Positions 13,801 through 28,800 of a stretch of DNA of 64,000 bases are shown here, one piece after another. The notes under the pieces are model-generated. The model did not search any database, had not been told where the DNA came from, and was given only the letters and a program-made list of their open reading frames with translations. Source of the stretch: Stictocephala bisonia (taxonomy: Eukaryota > Arthropoda > Insecta > Hemiptera > Membracidae); NCBI GenBank assembly GCA_035578905.1, contig JAQJVL010000001.1, positions 8,220,211 through 8,284,210 on the forward strand, read 5' to 3'. The translations under genes and the position numbers were made by a program. The stretch's first letter is position 1. Every line of letters begins with the position of its first letter.

Positions 13801-16800
13801 CGTTTGTAGCAGCGGAGACACCGATGTCATGGCTAGAGAAACAAAACGAGAGCTCACCCAATCAGCTGATTCTTTTAAAACGAATTAAGGACATAGCTAC
13901 GAAAAAACGAACCACTACAGCAGTTCAAAAACCTATTACACATTTTTTTAAAAGCTAAAATAGTGTTTGATGTTTTTACTGTACACATGTTGCTACTAAC
14001 AAATTACAATACAGTGTTTGAACATAAAATATGTTTTTGATTAATTTCACCTCTAAACCCTTTATTGTATAAGAGGAAATATAAAATTTTAAAATGTTTG
14101 TGTACTTTAATCGTGTATACTGGCCTTTTTAAGGTAATTTCGATAATCAGGATAATTTGATAATCCGGATGGGGTCCGGTCCCAATTAATCCGGATTATT
14201 GACGTTCTACTGTATATATATATCAATCCTCAACCCCAAGGCTTTGAAATTGTTCTTGAAATTAATATTATGTTATATATTACTCTTGATACTAAAACTT
14301 TCCATAAATGCATTAACGACCAAAGATATGATTTCAAAGATTAAAATCGTGAAAAAAGTGTATTAGTCCATACTCTTTACCATGGCACAGTTTTGATCAA
14401 TGTAGACCATAAAAATAATCAGATCTTGTACACCCTGTACTAATAATTCCCACTTCAGAAGAACACAATGAGCACGCGACTCTCCTAATGTCAACATCAG
14501 ATCAAAACATTATTATTGGGAACCACCTGAACAATGCTTGCTCGTCAAGGGGTTTCATACTGTCAGGATTACGTTAAAGTATGTTATTGGAAATTAATAA
14601 ATCAAGTCAAAGGATTAGAGTGTAATTGGAGACATAATAATCATTCACGTTACTGAGAATCTATGTACAATGTTTCTCAATACTATGAGTTTATCAATTT
14701 TTAGGCAACAAGAGAATCTAAAAATGACACAAAAACCTCAACTTGCCGTGAGTTAAGCAACACAAGTAAATATAAATTAAAATGTAGGCCATTAATTATT
14801 TCTGGTACATTACCTCAAATGAAGAAACTCATTTTGCTCAAAATATAGTATGAGTATACAAATAAAACAAAATATCTCGTTATGTTTAATAGTTAAAAAT
14901 TTGATAATATACGAGTAGCATTGGGATGTGTTCCAATTAGAATAAAAGGTTTTGAATTTACACATCCTTTAGTTGCTATAGCATTGTATACTAAATCTTT
15001 AATTATAACTGACATTATTGTTCTCATCAACAATACTTTAATATGAACAGACAATTATTTTAAATAGACAACCTTTTTAATTGTTTTTAATATTGTTAAT
15101 ATTACCATTATTATTTATGATTTAGTGGAACCCTGACAACATGAATCTGAAAAGGATTGAAAAAAGTTTGAGTAGTCAGAATATAATGTGAGAAGCCTAA
15201 GAGGTGCTGAATGTAGGACTGACCATAACTTAGTACTTGTTAAGATAAGACAAAAACTGAAATGGGAAAAACGAGAAAAAGATACAGTGGAAGTACGGTG
15301 GGACACATCTAAACTGAAAAACATAGAAAATCAAACATAAAAGTTAAATAATTCACATGTATGCATGAGAACTCAATGCTTGTATGTTATTGTAAATAAT
15401 TACTACCCCATTTGGTCCATTTAAATAAATTCCACTAAAAGCAGGTATGTTACACCCATAATTGATGAAAAAACAAAAGAAAGATAACTTAATAAAGGTC
15501 ATTCAACTTATGAAAGATTTTCATGGGATTGACAACTTGACGGCTGAAGCAACACTACAGTTCGACTTTTGGGTGGATAGGGAGTGTACCAGACTATTCC
15601 ACCATCGACATGTACCATATAAATAATAAAAAAGAATTTACAGTAACTTTTAATTTTAAAATTAATCTTGTTTTAGAATTTATATTATTTACTTAACATA
15701 ATTTAGGCATATGACTGTAGTTCACAGGTGGAAGACATTTACTTTCTCTTACAATTTTATTTTGTATTACAATGTAATTTTTATTTAATTTATATATAAA
15801 CTCGAGAAGGGCTTTATAACCCACCCGCCCACCCATACACGTACAGAGGTAATTACCCACCCTTCCACCCATACACGTACAGTGGTTATTCAGTGGTTAC
15901 ATACAGTGGAGAGGTCATTCAGTACACTTTGGCGTGTAAAAACCTGGTTGCGTAGTACAATGGGAGAAGACTGACTGTCCAGTCTTTGTTTGTTGAGTCT
16001 GAACAGGAACAGAATCAAGGCCAAGAAAGGAATAAATTTTGTAAATTAAGTTTTGGATGTGTTTGCTCAAAATAAAAGAAATTTACAATTTGCGATTGTT
16101 TTTTAACAAGTTCTAGATACAAATAAAATGTGTTTGTAAATCTTTACATGTTACAATATGATTACAGTACAACATAAATTACAATAATTTTTCATTTACT
16201 TGAACTATTGTGAATTACATACACTAAGTTTCTGATTCTGCTCCAATTACAATTATTGTCTTTAAAGACGTTTTGAAATAATTTTGTTAACGTTCCTTTT
16301 ACTATATTTATTTGTTTATTGGATTATTATAGACAAAATTCTAATAGTGTTTAAAACATTATGGCCGATGGACATAATAGTTCCAAGTTCTCTAGAGAAT
16401 TTGGTAGAGAGGATAATAATATTTAGTAAGCATAGCACCACAGCCATTGAGATTAATCATTACATCACACTATATTATTAATTTTTGTTTTCTAATGTTA
16501 AAAATGATACAACAAAACAATAGGACTAACTGCCCAATCTGACAAAGCAAATTTAGGTATAAAACAGAGTAAAATGAACCATTTTGTACTTACATTTTAA
16601 ACATTTTCCGTGGGAGGACCCCCGGACCTTCCTTTTTGCTGGAGAGTATTCCATTCACCAGACCTCCCGGCCCCCCGAACGGAAAAGTTAGATGAACACC
16701 CATGTTATGTAATACAATTTTGATTTGGATTGTCTACTGATTGAAATACAATTAATATTGTTCTTCAGTAAAACATGGACTTTTTACTATTCAAAATATG

Positions 16801-19800
16801 CGTAAAAAATAAATATCCTGTACTATGGCAATATACTGTTGTAACCCAGCTACGGGGGGGGGGGGGGGGGGGGGAGACTAAGCATTGTATAGATTGTAAG
16901 TGATAGATTCTGTTCACAGCCCTTTTAATACCAACAAGGTGTTTGTTCAATGGTTGTTACATTCAATGTGGGGAGGGGGGAGGTTTATGAAGGGTTCAGA
17001 ATTGTCCAAGGGAGAAAACTGAGTATCAGATTAATCAATTAATCAATCTAGTCAGTACTACATAATGGATTCAATGATAAGTCATTTAGTTGCCCTGGCT
17101 ATTGGGCTATTAATAATTGTCTTTTTTAAACATCAGCTGAGCTTATTTAGTAACAAAGACCAACCATCAATGCTGAATTCGATGGTGGGTTCTGTTTGTA
17201 AGGTAGTGTTTCTAATCATGTAACCTACCTCACGAAATGCAAAAATGAAGGCATAATACCTAAAGGATTGCAGCTTAAAACATGTAAAACAAGTAGGGCA
17301 AAAACTATGACTCTCGCAGCTAGTAACAAACTTTTGATTGAAGTACTTAAAGATAACCTTAGAAAGAAATCCTCTTTAAAGAATCAAATAGAAACAAACA
17401 CACACCTTAAGGACATATTAGGAAATGATTGGAAAAAAATACTTTCTTGCATAAATGCCAAAGCACATCAAACAGACATAAAAACTAAGCAAAACCATAC
17501 TAAAGAATTTAATGCTCTCAAACAAACCTATTCATCCTAACACACCTAAAAATTCTTTGAGCCTTGACTCACAAAATGGAATTTACCGAACATTACTGAT
17601 GAATAATATAGTTAATATATCCAGCAAAACACTAACTAAAGAAGAAACTGATTTACTATCTAAAGGGCTAAATTTTTTTGTTGTTAATAAAAGACCTAAC
17701 GTGCTGGATTTCATTACTGGAATTGAATCGGCTGCTCAACAGCTACCTGAGGAGGATGCCGATCAGTTCAGGTGTGTGGCCAGTATCGCCCTAAAGAAAA
17801 TCCGACCCACCAAACCTAACCTCTGTAAAGCTGAACTCAACGCCCTAAAGGCCCTCAAAAGTGAACAGGACATAAAAATTTTACCTGCAGATAAAGGAAA
17901 TGCCACAGTCATATTAGATAAAACTACATACGAACACAACATTCAAGATACTCTTACAGATGGAGACTCTATACACAGTACTAAATAGAGACCCAACTAA
18001 ATCCTTTGAAAGGAAAATATAACAAACCCTTAGAAAACACAAAAAATACATGCCCGATAAATTACGTAGTAGGCTAACACCACATCACTCCAAAACACCA
18101 CATATGTATGGCCTACCCAAAATTCACAAACCTAATATTCCCTTATGACCTATTGTTAGCTCCAGAGATTCTTCTGCCCATGAATTATGCAAGTTTCTCC
18201 TTCCAATAATCACTCCTTTGGCTAACAATACAACATCACACGTAAAGAATTCACTGAAATAACAAAAACCATGACCATAAATAATAATGACATTCTTGTA
18301 AGTTTTGATGTAGTTAACTTGTTCACTAATATTCCGGTAAAAGAAACTCTAAGAATAATCGAAAACAGGATTAACCAAGACACTAAACTTTCAGAACGTA
18401 CCAAACTGCCAATTAACGTAATAATGGAACTTTTACAGCTTTGCACTGAATGTAATCACTTTGAAATAGAAGGTGAAATATACCGCCAGGATGATGGTAT
18501 GGCAATGGGTTCCCAAATATCTACATAATAGAGTTTGAGGAACAAGCAATTGCTTCCTCAAATCTCAAACCCAAGGTTTGGCTTAGGTACATGGACGACA
18601 GATTTGTCTGCTGGAGTCACGGTGAACCAAATTTAGAAGAATTTTTAAAACACTTGAACAAGGTTTCACCCACCATTAAATTCACCATGGAAAAAGAAGT
18701 AAACAATAAATTATCATTTTTGGATGTAAATGTAGAAAAAACAAAACATGGCCTTAAAACATCAGTCTACAGAAAACAAACTCACACAGGCAAATAACTC
18801 AATATCAATTTTAACCACCCACAAACTGTTAAAGAAGGTGTAGCCTTCTCTCTCTTTGATAGGGCCCGAGCCATATGCTCAGACAAAACTAAACTAGATA
18901 ATGAACTAAAAAATGTTTCCAAAGATCTAATAAACAATGGCTACCCTCAGTCTCTCATAAACAAATGCAAACAAATAAGAAAACGCAAACAAACACCCAC
19001 TGACACAGAAAAGCTTAAAGCATTCATGTCCATTCCATATACGCCTAACCTTTCAGAAAAAATCAGACGCATAGCTAGGAAATACAAAATCAGAACATCA
19101 TTCAACACACAAAACACATTAAGACAGTCTTTAACTAAAACTAAACCAAAGAATGAGGAGCAATCCTCCAAAAATGTATTATATTACATTACTTGTGAAT
19201 GCAATGAAAAATACATAGGGGAAACAAAGAGACCACTGGAAGTTAGGCTAAAAGAACACAAAAATAACATTAAAAAAGGAGACACTACACATTCTAAATT
19301 AGCTGAACATGCCTGGAACAATGAACACAGATTTAACTGGGATAACACTAAAATACTTTACAGGGAACCACATTTTTTTAAACGTAAATTCATCGAAGGT
19401 GCCTTTATGAAACTAAATAATGAACAAGTAATCAGTCAAAGTAGCATAAAGTTAGACCCATGTGGGTTCCTTTACTTAAAAACACACTTGATAAAAAGTT
19501 CAGTACACTCATGACACCATCTAACCAGAATCCTACATCACCTGCACCTACAACAATTAAACACCCAATGAGTCTATGTCCCTGTCCCCGTACCTGAGTC
19601 ACTGCATTCTTGGCGATCTCGGAGCGTACGTCCCTGACCTCGTCAGTCTGTGTATGGTTGTTGTGAAGTGTAGTGTGTATGTTTGTCTTGTCCCCGTGTT
19701 TTATCACCTTGGAGGGAACTTCGTAGACACTGCATTTGGATTGTATCATCCTCACTTCGTGCCTGGGACGTCTAGACGCCATCGTCACTGCGGGTCATAA

Positions 19801-22800
19801 GACTATAATTTTTGTAATATTTGATTATTGTATTGTTTTATTCCTAATAACTGTTGTCTTTTCAGGTTAAAATGTAATTGTAATAGTAGTATTAGTCCTT
19901 CCGAGTCATATATATAATTTTTTGTGCATGTTGAATGTTATTTTAAATTAATAGTGTTTTTCAGGGACCATATATTTATTTTATTTATGATTAGTTAATG
20001 TAATCTTATTTCAGTCTGATTTGAATATTAATTTAATTATGTTTTAACATTTTTTCGCTGATATTGTGACCTTGACAGCGCCTAATTGGTTATATTAATT
20101 TAACCCTGTTAACATTTTTATATTTAATAGAAGTTCATTTTGTTGTACCCTATTCTAGGATCTAGGTTAAAATATAGATAATTATTAAAATAGATTAGTT
20201 TAAGAACGTAGTTTAATAACATGTTTGTGTAGATGTAATTTAGTTTTTAGCTCTTAAAAAGGTTTGAGTCTTACCAAATCGAAATGTCGTGATTGGTAAT
20301 TTTAACGTAATGATGGCAAATGTCCAACTACCTTTGTCTTCCTCATCGTAGACAAGATTTACAAGTCTTGTCTCAATTGTTTGTAGTTGTAATCATTTGT
20401 AAAAAGCCACTACTTTCACAAAGAGTCAAACTTAGTTTATATATGAGGAGGTCTATTTTACTAGGCAAAGTCAGGGCTAAGAAGCCCTCTCTCTCTAACA
20501 CTTAGTCTGGGAACCAATGGTGAACGCTGTCGGCCATGTTGGTTTTAAGCCCATTAGAACAATGTTATTTTTTAACCGGGCATACAATCACACACATCCA
20601 AACCAAACAGTTATTTTAAACTGATTTTTTCCAAACAAATTGCTTTTGATCAAGAATAAAATTCCACGTTTCAATTGCTTTGCGAATTCCTAATTACTTT
20701 TAAAGAAAAAAATATTTAGTTTGAAGTTTTTATTTTCATTTATTTTTTAAAACTAGGTGTATGTATTCAAAATATCAAAATCCCAATGCTCAAAATTAAC
20801 ACGTTTAAAATGGCACCTAATACACAACTTTTGGTCAATAAATAACGAAAGAAAAATAGATTTGCAAATAACATTGTTCTTATGGGATTAAAACCAACAT
20901 ACCCGACAGCCTTTGCAGACTCTTAAAGGTGACTTCGGGACAACCACCAGTGACCGGGCAGGTGGGCTATGTGCAACGATAGGATTGCTCAGCAGTTACC
21001 CATCTAAGGAACAGCCACGCTCATTGTTTTGCTTGACACAATAATCTTGCGATAACGTTGCAACCCTCCAGTCAAGGCCACTGGCTAATAAGTATTTAGC
21101 TGTTGAAGGTTTCTGGATACTGAGATATTATTTTACTTACTCTTGGATACTGAACATTAGTTTAAGGTTATAATTAACATATAAAGACGATAACGATTGA
21201 AACATTGTTATAGAATACTTGAAGCATTGAAAATCCCCAACAAATTAACAATCATGAACAATCCAAACCAACAAATAACTTTCAAACAACAGATGATTGA
21301 ACATTGTACATGATCGTAATAGAAATAACATTGTACACTTACCTTCATGGGTATAAGTTTGATGATAAGGTACAGAATTACCATGATTGATGCACTCATG
21401 CCTAAGATGATAACTGACACATAATAGAAGAGAGTGTTTTCAGAAAGTGATTTTGCATTGTACACCAGCAGAGCTCCAGTTAAATACAGCATTAAGAAGG
21501 AAAAATTCACATCTGGAAAAACAAATCAACTATCTTCAAATGTACTACACTTGGGAGACCTTTTCCATACACTTACTTTGTATTTAGTCATGTTAAGAAA
21601 ACTAAATCAGCCTTTCCCCACTCGGCATTTGGTATTAACTATTAATTTATATTATACAAAAGTAAATAATTAATTGAATCTTGACTAAAAGAGAACTTAC
21701 AATACTGAATGCAAAACTAATCACAACAGAAAATAACTTTTACTATTTAGATAAAACTGCATGTTCTTACTTATGTATGCCACATCAGGATTCACTGTAT
21801 ATTTTTATTTTTTTTTTAACCCTGCTGATGGCAAATATTACCAGATTTCATAGCATCAGCATTCTGCTTTAGGGTTGGGATGTTTTTGTTTGAGAAAATT
21901 TCACACATACAATTACAGTATTATGACCATCTAAAGTCTTTATTTTTATTATACTGTTCTACATATCTAAAATTTATCCAACAATAATATGGTAGACAAG
22001 CTGAGGGACAAGCATCATTACAACACTCGATTTAGAAAAGAAATTTCCGTCAATGCTCAAAAACTAGTTTTTTTTTTTTTAAATAGAAAGCATCTTATGC
22101 AGGAAAGATTTTTAGAAAAAATTCCATCTGAGATAAGAGGTATTGATGAGCTTAAGAAATTTAAAAGCAACCTACAAATATTTTTAATTTCAAAACCTTT
22201 GTACAGTTTTGATGATTTGTAAGTTTCCCCTTTTCTACTTATTCTCACTTATTTTGTCTCATGTTATATTATATTTTTAGTTTAGATTTACTGATGCCAT
22301 TCAATGTATGCTAATATGTACTTTACGAATAAAGTTATTTTCAATTCAATTAAATTGGAAAGTGCCAAATTTCCAGCAGTACGACACGCTACTACAACTA
22401 ACCTAATGAAATTCAGATGTCTAAATGTTGTTGCAATTTTAATGAAAATGTTAAAATTCCAATCTATAAGCAGACATCACATATATTAAAAATGTATGAA
22501 AATTCCTTGTGGGGTATCTAAAAATAAAATGAAAAACTACATAAAACTATGACTATTGATTTTTTTTAAATTGTTACACGTAATATTCAAAGAAACTAAC
22601 AGCATGTGAGATTTCTAGAAATACTTCTCTCCTTTTTTTTAAATGATATATAACTTGTTTTGTCAAATATATATTGTAATAAATAATTTAGTTGTTTATT
22701 TTAAATAAATAAGCGTATTACAAACTTAATTTTAATAGTAAATATATAGAGAGAAAACCCATCTGTGCAGCTTGTCTATAACAGGAGAAAGGTTTGGTCA

Positions 22801-25800
22801 AGTGGCATACAACAAATGCTTTTCCATAGTTGCAAATGGAGAATACAATGAAAACATTTTCATCAGCATCTATCTACAATGTATTTTATAACTAAGGATC
22901 TTGAAAATTTTTAATGAGAGTGTAGGGAACTAATATATCAACTAAAATCAACGTTGAAAGAAACTCATTGATGAAAACACAATTCACAAATTTATCTTGG
23001 TGGGTTTCAAACTGGCAGCCATTTTATTGTGAAAAAATTGACATTTACAGAAAATGCCTACTCTCCTAATAAAAGACCTTTGGTTGCATTCCATTATATG
23101 CCCCCCAAATATAATTAGGTTAGGTTAGGGTCGGTTGGTAGGTAGGTAGGTTAGGTTATTAGAGCTGTATAACATAGTTTATATTTGAGGGGCATTTAAC
23201 GGAATCTGACCAGACCTTTAATTTTATTTAAAAAAGTCAACCTATTCTTCAAGTTGTTTATCCGAATTCCCTGGGACCATTCTTCAGATGTGATAAAAAA
23301 ATTTACAGTAATTTTTTGATGTGATAAAAAATGCATATATTTTGGTGTAGCATAGTTATACTAAGTTTTGATCTTTTCCATTAATTCACTACCATAACTA
23401 TAACTTAGGTCAATCTAACATAACCAAACCAAACCTAACATAATCTAAACAAACCTAACATAACCTAACCAAAGCAGTGGTAGTGACTTAACAGAAAAGG
23501 TCCTTAAGTTTAACTACCTAATCTGTAATAGTTGAAAAACTATAACGTCATCCCCAGAGTATTTGGACACTTTGTATTGCAACTAATAGAAATATAAATT
23601 CAAGCAGTGGAATCATATTCAATTTTGGTTTCATACTGTTGCATCGTAGCATATGCAAAATGTCTGATAAATAATAGATTGCACCATAATGCAGTCAATA
23701 AAAGATGTAGATTGTAGGTTACTTTGCTAACTACAGAATATTAAAACCAAGAAAAATATAGTGTGATAATTTTTTTCAAGGTTTGATTATTATTCTTTTC
23801 TTACCTGTGACTTCAACTTTAAGGATGTAATCGCTGTATGTACGAATTCCAAAACATGTGGAGTTGAAGGGATTTAAATCTATACTTTTATGCTGCCAGT
23901 TCCAATCAAAAGTCCATGAGGATCGCTGAGCTTCAAATTGTTGCCAAACATCATCACTATCATAACCCTTATACAAATCGTAGTATTCAGGATTTAACTG
24001 TGTTTCAACCTAACGAAATAACAAAGTATTTAAAATTAGATATCTCAAAGATAAAATACCTGAAGAATATCATTTACCTCAGATAGTTAACATTATACCC
24101 TAAACCATTATGGGTTGGTAAAAATATTAAAAGATATTACAAATCTTAACTATTCATTTTATTCAAGACTAGATACACTAAAAGGATTTGATTTCCTAAA
24201 GGAACGGTTTGTTGAAAATAAAATTGGGTTTGAAGGCTTCTTCTCAATATACTGGTAATGCATCAATCTTTCCACAATATTAACTTTACAATTGTTTAGC
24301 AAAGGCATGTCATAATATTTAACCATTATTATTTTTGGATCAATATTCAAATACAGTGGACTTATGATTATCTGGATCAATGTGACAGCTTACAGATCCA
24401 GATAGCATTAATTCCCTATGGGCTGGAGTTCAAGGTTGAGTTGTATATAAAAATGTGACTTTTTTAGTGGTACACATAAGTCTCAAGAGGCCCTTGGTGT
24501 TACACTACCCAAAGAGTTTAGGAACCTCTGAACTAGAGAACATGAGTTTCAACTGTTCATGTCTGAAAGAATGGAACAGAATTGTATGGCTTTTTGTTAA
24601 CTGGACGAAACATCCGAATGTTTACACAAATGTAACAATAGGTTACAATTTGTAAGTGGAGCTTATAATTGGAAGCCACTTACAACTCAAATATCAGTTA
24701 TGTCCAAGGCTAATTATTTAAGGTTCAAGCAGTATACAAATTCATTGATCTTCTTACTAGATACAGTTACAGTCTATAAGCATAAAAAATTTCTTAGAAA
24801 TACCATCCTGTTGATACAAAATGTAATATGCTGTTGAAAATTGATAACCACTATAGTCACATAGCCATCAAAAATTATTTCCTTATTTATCCAGAAATTA
24901 GCTTTCCATGGATTAATTGTTAGTGATTACATAAAATATCAGCATAATAAAATGGTCTTGGAACAAAACGCAGTGTTTTTTAAATTATCTGCCAATTGAA
25001 GAGTACTTGGTCAGGAAAATGTTTGGAATTGGTCAGATTATAGTGAAAATGTTTTAAAATACTAAAGGCAGAATTCATTCAAAACAAGATACAATTTTTC
25101 ATTATTCCTCAGTTTTATATGTTCCATTCACTGAGAGTTGAGAGTGAAGCTCTACCCACTGGTAGTGTGACATAGGCACTAAGCCGATTCACAGCATTCA
25201 CATGTAACTGTAGTGATGAAATGTTCCTGAACCTCTGACTGACTTGACTGCCAACTGGGGATGCCAATGAATTAGTCTTGTTGTAAATTAAGGGTTAACA
25301 TGGACCACCCTCTTTTTATTGGCCAGCGCCCTTGTGACAGCGACAGTCTAGGCAGGGTCTCACTCTCAACTCTCTGCAAATAGAGTGTAAGTTTTGAACT
25401 AGCGTATCTGTTCCTAATAAAAGATGGTATAATAAACAAAACTTACACAGACAGACATCCAAATTCTCAGGATCCCCTTTGACAGTCCTGGGAAGCAATA
25501 TATTACAGGTAAATCCCTTCGTGAAGCATACAGTTCATATTGGCAACAATTGTACACTTGGCCCGGAAGTATAGGTTCAGCTGAAACACAAATATTGATT
25601 TATTATTAGTAAATTGAGGTATAATTCAGGTTTCCAACAACTGTACACTTTGCCAGGAAGAATAGGTCAAGCTATAACACTAATATTGATTTATTATTAG
25701 TAAATTGAGGTATAATTCAGGTTTCCAACAACTGTACACTTTGCCAGGAAGAATAGGTCGAGCTATAACACTAATATTGATTTGTGTGTAATTTATTACT

Positions 25801-28800
25801 AATGAATTCGCTTTATTATGCTTAACATTATATTTCCTGTTCCTTCTGTATTTATAGACTGTTGCACTAGGCACCAAGTTCAATGCATAGTGTTATTTGT
25901 TGTAACTTTGTCACCAGTAGTCAGAATCAGTGACCCAGCTGAATAATGAAGTTTAACTACAACTTCCTTCTGTTTTTCAGCTACTATTAAAACAATAAAA
26001 CAAAACATATGTACAAAGAATACAAACACTTCACAATAAAATTCTGTAAAGAATGTAAACAGAAAGAAATAGAAATAAATAAAAAGGAATCTTAAACTAC
26101 AAAAGAAAAACTGCATATCATCGAACACAGATTCTAGTGAATCTCTGAAAAAGATCGCTTTAGATTTAGGAATAGGAATCATTGTAAGTTGTCTCATAAG
26201 TTGTCTCATTGTGTATGTAGTATATAACACAAAAATGCTGTGGAAGAAAACCTCACTAAAAAGAAAGTTGAGATATCTAAGGAAACGAATATTCAACCAA
26301 GTACTTTAGCTTATTTAGCTACATAGATAGTTTCATTTTCCCACTATTATTATTCATTAGCCTACAGTAAATAGCTTTAGATCGTTCAATGTAGACAGTG
26401 TAGTATGTAAAGCTGTGATTACACCTACCATTAAGATTTGTTCTACAGTACAGTATATGAAAACGAACCTCTGTACTACGAATTTGGTACGATTATTGTA
26501 CCACGAATATTGTACAATTCCCTCCAGAATTCATGGTATCAAGGTTCTACTGTAATATCTTATCCTTGTGTCAGAAATAAAAATAAGGTGAAAATATTCC
26601 ATTTTAATTGTAGGGCCTATTTATGATTTTAAGCACATTGTTCTTTTCACTCATTACGCTTTGTAGACCTACTCAAAAGTGATCTTAGTGCATGGTTATA
26701 AAATTACTGTGTTATATGTTCTGATTGAAAATATATTAATCAACCAATATTCCACAATGTAGTATAAAAATTGTAAATTTTTTAACATCTTCAATACCTA
26801 TTGTTATTTTATTAGTAATACTTAAAAACTAGGAACTTCACAAATATTAAAAAAAAAAAAAAAAAGAATTGGGTAGACTATAGGAAAGGTTATAGTATGC
26901 ATAAATGTACATTACAGATTTCAATGTACCGTTTATGCATTGCCTATCTGGGGTTGTGAGAGTCAAAGAACCCTTTACATTTTTCGTCTTCAAAGGAAGG
27001 CGTTAAGGGTGATATTTTCTATTGACAGACTTCAATCCTGTAGAGAAATATTTAAATCTTGCAACATTCTGACGTTTCCATCTCTTTACATCTATGAAAG
27101 CCTAACAAAATCTTTCAAAGTTCAGTAGTTCTCCAACAAATAAATACGACCTCTGTCCTTCGCCCAACCTTCAAATACCAGCACATCGCACCGCTTTCTT
27201 CAGAAAACATCTCTTCTTTAATGCAATAGCAATTTTCAACAAACTCCCAAAAACCATTCAAACCGAGTCAAACCACTTGAGCTTTAAAAACAAACTAAAA
27301 TCCTTTTTGATTAATAAGTGTTTTTACAGCGTCCGGGAGTTCATGACTGACGGTGCTCAAGATTTTTGAAACACATAACAAGAGTTTACATTTGAATTAA
27401 GTATTCATGATCATTTTCAAGTTATATATTATTATTATTATTATTATGTTGTTATTGTGTAAAGTATATTTTAATAGTGAAAAGTGATATAATTATAGCA
27501 CAAATGTTGACAAGACTAATGCATGTAACATGTTGATTTTGGTCAAATAAAAGAGTTATTGAGTTATGTATTATTCTCTTATGTATTATATATTCTTTGG
27601 AAAGTGCTGAAAAGAATACTGTATAGTATGTAATATATACAGTACTAAGGCTAAGCACACATTAGCAATTAATCGCCCCTAATTATTTAATTGGCCAATC
27701 TGCGCTACATAGTTTTGAATGGAAAATCCCACACAGGCAGTCAAAATTGCCAATGATTTTAAATTCATTCGCGCACACCTCACAGATTTCTGGATGAAGC
27801 GATAGTCAGTTGAAATCTGTAACGTACAAGTTTTAACCTGGCCGTACACACTAGCACTAAATTACTCCCCCGTCTTTAATATCAGTTATCTTCTGTGAGC
27901 AAGTTTACCTGAACATTGTTTCAGCTTTTCTTTGGTGTTTTATTGAAAATTACTATTTTAGATACAAAAATGTTTATAGGTGAAAGTAAAAAAAAAAACC
28001 CCATTTATAGAGCAAAACTCTCAGAGTATATTGATAGAAACATTAAAAAAATTGTGGTATAAGCTGAGCATTTATGTTTGTTTCAAATTTAAATTGCCTT
28101 CAAGATTTCGGCTGATGGGAAAATCGCTAGTGTGTGGTAAGCCTAAAACAATCCCTAGGCCTACAATGTCCTTAAAAATTAAGCCTCAGTACTGAGTGTT
28201 ACTATTGCCAGTTAGCGGGTTTGAAAATAGCTCCTTTCATAAATAAACTGTACTAACAAAAATACATTAAACAAGTTGTTCCTAAAATATCCAATGAAAT
28301 GATTGGTTTTAAAGTGCCAATTTTTGTTTGTTTGTAAAATTGACCTTTTCCTAGACTTTTTTTAAAGGAACCTTTGGATTTACTGCATCTAAAAACGATT
28401 TTGAGGAAAAAACTTAATGCAGTGTTATTTCAGCCGATGTACCGTATAGATGAAAACTGAATAATGTTCTCCCATCACTTGGTGATAATATCTGGTTTAA
28501 AAAACTAATCCAAATCTGAAAAAGATTTTTAAAACACACACTAACATTTAACACGTTGACTGCCATGAGGGCCACCGGTAGCCCACACAACAATTTTAGC
28601 TCACGCATGAGGGCCAACGGTGGCCCTCGCTAGATTTCAGCCTGGCGCCACAGCTGTTTCTACGGTAAAGTTCAATATTCATTGTTCCGAGTTCTGTCTT
28701 CCATGTAACCAGAAATGACCTCCCCGAGTACAGAAATAGCCGACATCCGGTCTTTTCCCGCCATTTTGTGAAGTTATTGATGAGGTACACCGGTGGCCCT

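Larger units (their letters stand above)
17190..20510 (+). mobile_element. Penelope-like element, degenerate
   Basis: Plus-strand frames in the order expected for Penelope-like elements: N-terminal region with IIPKGLQLKTCK (17240-17290), IKILPADKGNATVILDK (17870-17920), the PHMYGLPKIHKPN block (18100-18140), SFDVVNLFTNIPV (first Asp motif, 18300), MAMGS (18505), RYMDDRFVCW (YMDD catalytic, 18585), FLDVNV (18718) and a C-terminal GIY-YIG-type endonuclease. Several stops interrupt the frames. The 3' part to about 20510 is non-coding and its limit is uncertain. Confidence 0.88.

Noticed and set aside
23540..23585. Tc1 element end (CCCCAGAGTATTTGGACACTT)
   Set aside because: Only one end-like word was found, with no partner and no transposase.
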